From: Bacteroidota bacterium
GTDB lineage: Bacteria; Bacteroidota; Bacteroidia; Flavobacteriales; Flavobacteriaceae
Direction of reading: 5' to 3'
Assembly (NCBI GenBank): GCA_003650305.1
Contig: QMOV01000013.1
Location: forward strand, 1 to 38,132
Length of the DNA: 38,132 nt
Both the position numbers and the translations under genes were made by a program. Positions 31,566 to 38,132 of this stretch are shown in pieces. The first letter of the stretch is position 1. Every line of letters starts with the position of its first letter. The notes under the pieces were generated by a model. It had not been told where the DNA came from. It worked only from the letters and a program-made list of their open reading frames with translations, and made no database searches.

Positions 31566-31862
31566 ATGTCAAATATAGAACAACAAGCAAAAGGAAAGAA
31601 AGACGGAGAAATTAGATATTTAACGCCGTTAAACATTGAAACCAATAAGAATAAAAAATACTGTCGTTTTAAAAAATCTGGTATAAAATATGTAGATTAC
31701 AAAGACGCCGATTGGTTATTAGGTTTTGTAAATGAGCAAGGTAAATTATTGCCAAGACGATTAACAGGAACCTCACTAAAATATCAACGAAAAGTATCTG
31801 TAGCTGTTAAAAGAGCACGTCATTTGGCATTAATGCCTTATGTAGCAGATTTATTGAAATAA
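31566..31862 (+). CDS. rpsR: 30S ribosomal protein S18
   Basis: 98 residues, longer than the roughly 75 of E. coli S18 because of an N-terminal extension, which is usual in Bacteroidota. The core is visible in [20 protein letters not shown] and [20 protein letters not shown], ending [17 protein letters not shown]. It pairs with S6 at the platform near the anti-Shine-Dalgarno region of 16S rRNA. Co-transcribed with rpsF and rplI. Confidence 0.98.
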   Translation: MSNIEQQAKGKKDGEIRYLTPLNIETNKNKKYCRFKKSGIKYVDYKDADWLLGFVNEQGKLLPRRLTGTSLKYQRKVSVAVKRARHLALMPYVADLLK

Positions 31863-31875
31863 AACGATTATAACT

Positions 31876-32328
31876 ATGGAACTTATATTAAGACAAGATG
31901 TTGATGGTCTAGGATTTAAAGACGATATTGTAACCGTTAAAAATGGTTTTGGTAGAAACTATTTAATTCCTCAAGGATCTGCAATTCTAGCAACTATTTC
32001 GGCAAAAAAGGTTTTAGCCGAAAATTTGAAACAACGCGCTTTTAAAGAGAAGAAAATTGTTGACGATGCAAATAAACTTGCTGAAGCTATTAAGGCATTA
32101 GAAATTAAGATTGCTGCAAAAGTTGGAGCTGGAGATAAATTATTTGGATCTGTAAATAACATAAACGTAGCTGAAGCTATAGAAAAAGAAGGACATAGCA
32201 TCGATAAAAAATTCATAAACGTTAGTGGCGGAAACATAAAGCGTTTAGGAAAATATAATGCAGCTATTAGATTACACAGAGAAGTTTCTGTGGATTTACC
32301 CTTTGAAGTTATTCCTCAATCTAAATAG
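31876..32328 (+). CDS. rplI: 50S ribosomal protein L9
   Basis: 150 residues, normal length. The N-terminal domain reads MELILRQDVDGLGFKDDIVT followed by VKNGFGRNYLIPQGSA; a long connecting helix rich in Ala/Lys follows; the C-terminal domain contains GDKLFGSVNNINVAEAI and KRLGKYNAAIRLHREVSVDL. L9 bridges neighbouring ribosomes from the L1 side. Last gene of the operon, closed by a strong terminator at 32370-32395. Confidence 0.98.
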   Translation: MELILRQDVDGLGFKDDIVTVKNGFGRNYLIPQGSAILATISAKKVLAENLKQRAFKEKKIVDDANKLAEAIKALEIKIAAKVGAGDKLFGSVNNINVAEAIEKEGHSIDKKFINVSGGNIKRLGKYNAAIRLHREVSVDLPFEVIPQSK

Positions 32329-32369
32329 TAATGTTAATAATATTAATTATTATTTAAATTCATAACACT

Positions 32370-32395
32370 AGCCGCTCGTTGAGCGGCTTTTTTTT
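32370..32395 (+). terminator. Intrinsic terminator after rplI
   Basis: AGCCGCTC-GTT-GAGCGGCT (32370-32388) with an eight-T run. The most GC-rich hairpin seen here. Confidence 0.95.
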
Positions 32396-32434
32396 GCTAA
32401 ATTTACGTGAACTAATAAAAATAAAACAAAAACT

Positions 32435-35400
32435 ATGTATTCAATGAAAAAAATTACGCTTTCTTTTCTTTGTGTGTTTATAGGAATAGTTGCTTTCGGA
32501 CAAGTAACTACCTCTAATATAAAGGGATTAATTTTAGATGAAACCTCGCAACCTCTCCCTGGAGCTAATGTAGTTGCTGTCCACACACCTACAGGAACTA
32601 AACATGGTGCCGCAACTAATTTTGATGGTAGGTACAATTTATTAAACTTAAGAGTTGGTGGACCATATACTGTAACAATTAGTTACGTTGGTTATAAAGA
32701 CCAAACCTTTAACGATGTGTATTTAACATTAGGTAAAACTCAAAATTTAAATGCATCGCTTGTTACAGATAGTGAGCAGTTAGAAACAGTAGTGATTCAA
32801 GGTACTGGAGGAACTGGCACATTTGGAAGCGATAGGACTGGAGCAGAAACCAGTGTTGGGCGACGAGAATTAACGCGCTTGCCAACAATTTCTAGATCAC
32901 AAGCAGATTTTACACGATTAGAGCCAACGGCTAGTAACGGTTCCTTTGGAGGTAGAAATGACCAGTTTAATAACTTCTCTTTAGATGGTGCTATTTTTAA
33001 TAACCCATTTGGTCTAGATGCTGCGACTCCTGGAGGTCAAACAGATGCACAACCTGTTTCTTTGGATGCTATTGAACAAATTCAAGTTACTACTGCACCT
33101 TACGATGTTACACAATCTGGTTTTACAGGAGCATCTGTTAACGCTGTAACAAAAAGTGGTACAAACGAGTTTCAAGGAACTGTATATGGTTTTTATAGAG
33201 ATCAAGATTTTACAGGACGTAAAATTAAAGGGGATAAATTGCCTATAGCAAAATTATCGCAAACTCAATTAGGAGTGAGTTTAGGAGGACCAATAATAAA
33301 AAATAAACTATTCTTTTTTGCTAATTTTGAAAAAGATGATAGAGAAGATTTAGGTCAAAATTGGTTGCCAAACAGTGGTACAGGAGCTGTTAACGAATCT
33401 AGAGTATTAGAATCAGATTTATTAATGGTTCAATCTGGTTTTGCTGCTATAGGTTATGATACAGGAGCTTATCAAGGCTTTACACATGCATCAGAATCCA
33501 TAAAAGGTATCTTTAAGTTAGATTGGAATATTAATGATAATAATCGTTTAGCAATTATTTATAATTTCTTAAATGCTTCTAAAGAGAAACCAGCACATCC
33601 TACAGCAATTGCTTTTAGAGGACCTAGTGCTTCAACATTACAATTCCATAATTCTGGTTACGAAATTAATAATGAATTAAGATCAATACAATTAGAATTA
33701 AATTCAACATTATCAGACAATGCTTCAAATAAACTACAAGTAGGATACACTAGTTTTAATGATTTTAGAAATCCATTTTCAACACCAGCACCTTCTATTA
33801 ATATAACTAAAGATGGTTCACCATATATTATTGTTGGTCATGAACCATTTTCTGTTCATAACAGATTAAAACAAAAAGTATTTCAGTTTTCAAATAACTT
33901 AAATTTTTATAAAGGAGATCATACATACACTTTTGGTATATCTTTTGAGAAATTTCAATTTGACAATTCATTTAATTTAACCAGTTATGGGTTTGATTTA
34001 TTTGGAAGTGTAGATATTAATGCCTTTGATGCTAATAATTATGTGGGTGCTATTGCTAATGCAGAGGCAGTATTTGCTGCTAACAATGCTGTGGCTGACG
34101 GTACGCCAGGTGGTTGGGCTTTGGCCGAAACTAATGTTGGGCAGATGTCATTTTATGCACAAGACGAATGGAATGTAAACGAGAAATTTAAATTAACCTA
34201 TGGTTTGCGTTTCGATAAGCCCTTATTTTTTGATTCTGCCGAAAAAGCACAAGATGTTATAGATAAAGGTTTTGTTGTATCAGACATTCCATATGTTAAC
34301 CCAAATACCGGTGAAACGGTATTTATTGATAATACGCAAATGCCAACTAACAAATGGTTATACTCGCCAAGAGTTGGTTTTAATTATGATGTTAATGGGG
34401 ATGACTCGTTCCAACTTCGTGGAGGAACAGGAACTTTTACAGGTCGTTTCCCTTTTGTATGGTTAGGGAATCAAATTGCTGCACCAGATGTCTTTTTCTT
34501 ACAGGCAGTAGATCCAGATTATAAGTTTCCACAAGTATGGCGTACTAATATTGGGGCTGATAAACGTTTTGAAAGCGGTTTAATTTTAACCGCAGATGTG
34601 TCTTATTCTAAAGATATCAATGGACCACATGTTCAAAATTGGGGAATAACTTCTCCTTCAGGAACTTTAAATGGTGTCGATAACAGATCTATTTATCTTC
34701 CTACAGATATTATCAATAATGCTTATGTATTTACAAATTCAGATAAAGGTAGAATCTGGAGTACATCTCTAAAAGCACAAAAAACATTTGAAAATGGATT
34801 ATATGCAATGTTGGCATATAGTTATTTAAATGCTAAAGATGTAAACTCGATTGAAGCAGAAATTACTAGTGATGCTTTTGCCGGAAATCCTATTGTAAAT
34901 AATGTAAATACTGATGTATTGGCACATTCTAAATATGGAAATCAGCATAGAGTAATAGGAGTTGCAAGTAAAAAGTGGACCTATGGAAATGATAATTATG
35001 CAACAACAATTTCTACATTCTTTGAATATTCAAGAGGTGGACGTTTTAACTATGTTTACGGTGGAGATATAAATGGTGATGGTTCTGGAATTAATGACTT
35101 AATTTATATACCAACCTCTAGTGAAATTAGTCAAATGACATTTTCTGGTTCTGGACAAGGATCAGCTTTAAATGCATTTATTGCTCAAGATCATTATTTA
35201 AGTCGTCGTAGAGGACAATATGCAAAGCGTTATGGAGCATTAGCACCTTGGAGAAGTCGTTGGGATGTTAAAATCATGCAAGACTTTAATTTTGAAATTT
35301 CTGAAGGTAAAATGAATACACTTCAATTTAGTATAGATATATTAAATGTTGGGAATCTTTTAAGTTCGGAATGGGGACTAATACAACAACCAAATAGCAG

Positions 35401-35539
35401 ACAACCAATAGGTGTAAGTGTTGATGGTAGTGGTAATCCTACTTATACTTTTAATCCAGATCAGACTGAAACATTTGGTTACGATTCTAGTTTAGCTTCC
35501 AGATGGCAAATGCAATTTGGAGTACGTTATATTTTCTAA
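32435..35539 (+). CDS. Oar-like TonB-dependent outer-membrane receptor
   Basis: 1034 residues. Signal peptide ends VAFGQ (about 25); start may be ATG 32435 or ATG 32444 (MKKITLSFLC), which is closer to typical signals. A CarboxypepD_reg domain (about 28-115) reads IKGLILDETSQPLPGANVVA, GAATNFDGRYNLLNL and ISYVGYKD. The plug follows with FGGRNDQFNNFSLDGAIFNN and IEQIQVTTAPYDVTQSGFTG, then ASVNAVTKSGTNEFQG, the pattern of the Myxococcus Oar-related group. A large barrel ends in the aromatic terminus FGVRYIF. The substrate is unknown; Oar-type receptors in related phyla take part in protein or polymer export and adhesion. No SusD partner is next to it. Confidence 0.93.
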   Translation: MYSMKKITLSFLCVFIGIVAFGQVTTSNIKGLILDETSQPLPGANVVAVHTPTGTKHGAATNFDGRYNLLNLRVGGPYTVTISYVGYKDQTFNDVYLTLGKTQNLNASLVTDSEQLETVVIQGTGGTGTFGSDRTGAETSVGRRELTRLPTISRSQADFTRLEPTASNGSFGGRNDQFNNFSLDGAIFNNPFGLDAATPGGQTDAQPVSLDAIEQIQVTTAPYDVTQSGFTGASVNAVTKSGTNEFQGTVYGFYRDQDFTGRKIKGDKLPIAKLSQTQLGVSLGGPIIKNKLFFFANFEKDDREDLGQNWLPNSGTGAVNESRVLESDLLMVQSGFAAIGYDTGAYQGFTHASESIKGIFKLDWNINDNNRLAIIYNFLNASKEKPAHPTAIAFRGPSASTLQFHNSGYEINNELRSIQLELNSTLSDNASNKLQVGYTSFNDFRNPFSTPAPSINITKDGSPYIIVGHEPFSVHNRLKQKVFQFSNNLNFYKGDHTYTFGISFEKFQFDNSFNLTSYGFDLFGSVDINAFDANNYVGAIANAEAVFAANNAVADGTPGGWALAETNVGQMSFYAQDEWNVNEKFKLTYGLRFDKPLFFDSAEKAQDVIDKGFVVSDIPYVNPNTGETVFIDNTQMPTNKWLYSPRVGFNYDVNGDDSFQLRGGTGTFTGRFPFVWLGNQIAAPDVFFLQAVDPDYKFPQVWRTNIGADKRFESGLILTADVSYSKDINGPHVQNWGITSPSGTLNGVDNRSIYLPTDIINNAYVFTNSDKGRIWSTSLKAQKTFENGLYAMLAYSYLNAKDVNSIEAEITSDAFAGNPIVNNVNTDVLAHSKYGNQHRVIGVASKKWTYGNDNYATTISTFFEYSRGGRFNYVYGGDINGDGSGINDLIYIPTSSEISQMTFSGSGQGSALNAFIAQDHYLSRRRGQYAKRYGALAPWRSRWDVKIMQDFNFEISEGKMNTLQFSIDILNVGNLLSSEWGLIQQPNSRQPIGVSVDGSGNPTYTFNPDQTETFGYDSSLASRWQMQFGVRYIF

Positions 35540-35566
35540 AAAAGTAGAATTTATATATTTAAAAAT

Positions 35567-35600
35567 AACCTCACAGGTTTTAAAAACCTGTGAGGTTTTA
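35567..35600 (+). terminator. Intrinsic terminator after the Oar-like gene
   Basis: Perfect 15-base arms, AACCTCACAGGTTTT (35567-35581) and AAAACCTGTGAGGTT (35583-35597), followed by TTTATATTTTT. The CCTCACAGG hairpin type is used repeatedly in Bacteroidota genomes as I recall. Confidence 0.9.
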
Positions 35601-35608
35601 TATTTTTG
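35601..35608 (+). promoter_or_regulatory. -7 promoter box for the DUF6495-like gene
   Basis: TATTTTTG directly after the terminator hairpin, about 25 bases before the TTG start at 35633; the T-rich tail of the terminator and the promoter box share bases. Confidence 0.5.
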
Positions 35609-35632
35609 CGTATTAAATAAGAACATATTAAT

Positions 35633-36100
35633 TTGAAATATACAAGACTTACACAAGAACAGTTTGAAGAATTGCACCAAAAATTCATCAATTTTTTGGC
35701 AACTCAAACCATAACTGCTCAAGAATGGAAAACCATAAAAGAAAATAAACCAGAAGTCGCCGAACAAGAGTTGGATGTATTTAGCGACTTGGTTTGGGAA
35801 GGTGTTTTAAAAAAGGTTCGCTATTTAGAACATATTTCGCCTCAGCAAATGCATTTATTTCATTTGAATGAAAATAATATGCAAGTTATTGCTTTAAAAC
35901 TGAAACGAGATTTAGATTTAACCACAAAAGAAGGATTTAATTGGTTTCGTGAAAATTTGCTAGATGATGATGTAGAATTTTTACAAGCCAAAAAAGAATA
36001 CTCAAAAGATAAAAATTTAGATAAATTTACATTGATACAACAAGGTGCTGTAATTACTAAAGGTGATTTGTTTAAGTATTTAGATAAGTTGATTAATTAA
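35633..36100 (+). CDS. DUF6495-like conserved protein
   Basis: 155-residue soluble acidic protein starting at TTG 35633 ((M)KYTRLTQEQFEELHQKFINF). There is no nearby ATG, and the -7 box at 35601 supports this start. Segments LATQTITAQEWKTIKENKPE, VAEQELDVFSDLVWEGVLKK and QQMHLFHLNENNMQVIALKL match what I remember of the DUF6495 family, restricted to flavobacteria and relatives. No signal peptide, no catalytic motif and no known function. The gene precedes hisS on the same strand but a MITE-like repeat separates them. Confidence 0.8.
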   Translation: MKYTRLTQEQFEELHQKFINFLATQTITAQEWKTIKENKPEVAEQELDVFSDLVWEGVLKKVRYLEHISPQQMHLFHLNENNMQVIALKLKRDLDLTTKEGFNWFRENLLDDDVEFLQAKKEYSKDKNLDKFTLIQQGAVITKGDLFKYLDKLIN

Positions 36101-36112
36101 TTTAATAGTTTT

Positions 36113-36202
36113 GTCATTCCTGCGAAGGCAGGAATCTAATTTTTCAAATCGAATAGTGTAAGAATAACAATTTAAAAGATTTCCGCTTTTGCGGAAAGTG
36201 AC
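36113..36202. repeat. MITE/REP-like element ending at the hisS start
   Basis: 90 bases from GTCATTCCTGCG to GCGGAAAGTGAC, near-inverted ends. The left hairpin is ATTCCTGC-GAAG-GCAGGAAT (36116-36135) and the right is TTTCCGC-TTTT-GCGGAAA (36180-36197). The element ends one base before the ATG of hisS (36204). Confidence 0.7.
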
Positions 36203-36203
36203 T

Positions 36204-37643
36204 ATGGCACAAAAACCTAGAATACCAAAAGGCACAAGAGATTTTTCTCCAGAGCAAGTTGCAAAACGAAACTACATTTTTAATACCATTAGAAACAGTT
36301 TTGAACGTTTTGGGTTTCAACCTATTGAAACTCCTTCAATGGAACTTCTTTCAACTTTAACAGGAAAGTATGGAGAAGAAGGAGACAGGTTGATTTTCAA
36401 AATTTTTCCAAGAGGTCAGAAATTAAGACCTTTGCTAGCCTCACTTAATTTAACATCAGATATTTTAAAAGAGGAAATAGGTATAGATAAACCATCACAT
36501 GAATTAAGTTCTGAAACATTAGATGCCATGTCGAATGTATTAGTTTCAAGTATTTCAGAGGAGGCATTAAGATATGACTTAACAGTGCCATTTGCACGCT
36601 ATGTAGCGCAACACCAAAACGAGATTGAGTTTCCGTTTAAACGTTACCAAATGCAACCCGTTTGGAGAGCAGACAGACCTCAAAAAGGACGTTTCAGGGA
36701 GTTTTATCAATGCGATGCAGATGTTGTTGGCTCGAAGTCGTTATGGCAAGACGTAGAGTTTGTACAGTTGTACGACGATGTATTTACTGCTTTAAAGTTA
36801 GTTGGCGTTACCATAAAGCTTAATAATCGTAAAATTCTTTCAGGAATTGCAGAAGTTATTGGAGCCGAAGATAAACTAATTGATTTTACTGTAGCGTTAG
36901 ATAAATTAGACAAAATAGGAGAGGAGAAGGTAAAAGAAGAAATGTTGAGTAAAGATATTCCTCAAGATGGCATTAAAAAACTACAACCTTTGTTTGATTT
37001 GTCTGGAAGTTTTGAATCTCAAATAAACAGTTTAAAAACAATTTTAGGTGCTTCTAAAGAGGGTTTAAAAGGAGTTGAAGAATTGGAGTTCATTAATACT
37101 GCTATTTCCAACTTAGAGCTTAAATCGGCTACTTTGGAGCTTGATGTTACTTTAGCCAGAGGATTAGAATATTATACAGGAACTATTTTAGAAGTTTCTG
37201 CTCCAAAAAGTGTGCAAATGGGTTCGATTGGTGGTGGAGGTCGATACGATGATCTTACAGGAGTTTTTGGATTAAAAAACGTAAGTGGTGTTGGCATAAG
37301 TTTTGGGTTAGATCGTATTTATCTGGTACTGGAAGCTTTAAATTTTTTTCCAGAAACTGTTAGCAAAAACACTGATGTATTGTTCATTAATTTTGGAGAA
37401 GCTGAAGCGTTATTCAGTCTAAAAGCAATTAAAGAATTAAGGCAGAATAATATTAAAGCCGAATTATATCCAGAAGCTGTAAAAACAAAAAAGCAAATGA
37501 TTTACGCTAACAAACGCAATATTCCATTTGTTGTGTTAGTTGGTGATGAAGAGTTGAAATCCAACACTTACACACTAAAAAATATGAGTTCTGGAGAACA
37601 GTTTAAAGTTTCACTTAAAGAGTTAATTTCTAAAGTGAAATAA
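36204..37643 (+). CDS. hisS: Histidyl-tRNA synthetase
   Basis: 479-residue class II aminoacyl-tRNA synthetase charging tRNA-His. I choose ATG 36204 (MAQKPRIPKGTRDFSPEQVA), the family start; a TTG at 36189 would begin inside a repeat hairpin. Motif 1 region (RNSFERFGFQPIETPSMELL), motif 2 (FKRYQMQPVWRADRPQKGRF followed by REFYQCDADVVG), the histidine-binding LARGLEYYTGTILE, motif 3 region GSIGGGGRYDDL and GVGISFGLDRIYLVLEAL are all present. The C-terminal anticodon-binding domain (about 385-479) is complete. Confidence 0.98.
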   Translation: MAQKPRIPKGTRDFSPEQVAKRNYIFNTIRNSFERFGFQPIETPSMELLSTLTGKYGEEGDRLIFKIFPRGQKLRPLLASLNLTSDILKEEIGIDKPSHELSSETLDAMSNVLVSSISEEALRYDLTVPFARYVAQHQNEIEFPFKRYQMQPVWRADRPQKGRFREFYQCDADVVGSKSLWQDVEFVQLYDDVFTALKLVGVTIKLNNRKILSGIAEVIGAEDKLIDFTVALDKLDKIGEEKVKEEMLSKDIPQDGIKKLQPLFDLSGSFESQINSLKTILGASKEGLKGVEELEFINTAISNLELKSATLELDVTLARGLEYYTGTILEVSAPKSVQMGSIGGGGRYDDLTGVFGLKNVSGVGISFGLDRIYLVLEALNFFPETVSKNTDVLFINFGEAEALFSLKAIKELRQNNIKAELYPEAVKTKKQMIYANKRNIPFVVLVGDEELKSNTYTLKNMSSGEQFKVSLKELISKVK

Positions 37644-37659
37644 AATATCTATAGCAATT

Positions 37660-38132
37660 CTATTTAACCAACACTTTCTTAGTAAGTGTTCCAGTCTCAG
37701 TTTTTAATTTTATAATATACGTTCCGCTACTAATATGCTTTGTTTTAAATTCTGAATAATTTTCATTTGGAATATCTTTTATATCATATATTGATTGACC
37801 TAGCATATTAATTAATTCTACAGATTTAATGTTCTTTAATGTAGGATTAATAATAATTATGTTTTTTGATGAATTAGAAAAGTATGTGTCTAAACTCTCA
37901 AACTCATTATCTACATTACTTAATGTAATATTGTTGCTAAACACAATTTCAAATCGGTCTAGATGTTCTCCAATTGTAAGGAAAAACTCGTAATTCCCAG
38001 CTCTTAAATCATGATATGTACTCAATGTTTTATCATAAACAAAGATGTTTGTATTGTCATCAATGTTTTCAAGGGCGTCAATTCTTATTGTTGCTAATCC
38101 TTCTTTATTTGTTTTAATTCCTATAGGAAGAA
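37660..38132 (-). CDS. C-terminal part of a T9SS-secreted protein (5' end outside window)
   Basis: The minus-strand frame is open from the window edge to a TAA at 37660, giving 157 visible residues. The last 75 are a type IX secretion sorting domain: NIIIINPTLKNIKSVELINM, LGQSIYDIKDIPN, ISSGTYIIKLKTETGTLTKK and a terminal VLVK. The upstream part (LPIGIKTNKEGLATIRIDAL ... YHDLRAGNYEFFLTIGEHLD ... RFEIVF) looks like the end of a beta-sandwich preceding the tag, often found in large secreted or surface proteins. The catalytic or adhesive part lies beyond the window. Export across the outer membrane with removal of the tag is the known route. Confidence 0.9.
   Translation of the reverse strand, partial: LPIGIKTNKEGLATIRIDALENIDDNTNIFVYDKTLSTYHDLRAGNYEFFLTIGEHLDRFEIVFSNNITLSNVDNEFESLDTYFSNSSKNIIIINPTLKNIKSVELINMLGQSIYDIKDIPNENYSEFKTKHISSGTYIIKLKTETGTLTKKVLVK

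Overview
The window is AT-rich DNA from a member of the Bacteroidota, most likely a marine-type Flavobacteriaceae (Olleya/Lacinutrix/Psychroserpens-like; genus is inference). Supporting signs are TonB-dependent receptors including an Oar-like one, a C-terminal type IX secretion sorting domain, a LytTR response regulator, DUF4252 and DUF6495-type proteins, frequent TTG/GTG starts, weak Shine-Dalgarno sequences, and repeated -7 boxes of the Bacteroidota form TAnnTTTG.

Layout. 1-5462 is a vitamin B12 (possibly corrinoid/haem) uptake locus: a divergent ABC transporter (binding lipoprotein, permease, ATPase) on the minus strand, and a cobalamin riboswitch followed by a BtuB-like receptor on the plus strand. 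5459-6925 is an S41 protease lipoprotein. 7067-9280 is an ECF sigma operon (sigma, candidate membrane anti-sigma, two DUF4252 proteins) with a promoter that looks autoregulated. 9352-13448 holds a small membrane protein, purB, a HEAT-like protein, a haem-binding-domain protein and a glycosyltransferase. 13662-17895 holds a trypsin-like lipoprotein, a membrane protein/XRE regulator pair, a sirtuin, a START-like protein and a carboxypeptidase-regulatory-like protein. 17985-22501 holds a DEAD-box helicase with a structured leader, an esterase, rdgB, a ribosome hibernation factor and a membrane protein. 22719-30210 holds an M3 peptidase, an rlmH gene broken by one in-frame stop, nadC, a YihY-type protein, DUF2147 and priA. 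30312-38132 holds a LytTR regulator, the rpsF-rpsR-rplI operon, an Oar-like receptor, a DUF6495-like protein, hisS and the end of a T9SS-secreted protein.

Most genes are chromosomal housekeeping or envelope functions. I saw no phage, plasmid, insertion sequence with transposase, CRISPR array, tRNA or rRNA. The unusual content is a population of small palindromic and tandem repeats that have entered functional sequence. One about 83-nt heptamer-repeat element sits inside loop L5 of the B12 riboswitch. A palindrome (T/C)CCGATA-NN-TATCGG(G/A) occurs four times, twice in frame inside proteins. A single glycosyltransferase carries three repeat-derived in-frame segments. A MITE-like element ends two bases... 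immediately before the hisS start codon. These resemble Rickettsia palindromic elements in behaviour, and are the most interesting signal in the window. Other notable points are the helicase leader, whose 11-bp helix abuts the start codon, and the rlmH nonsense codon.
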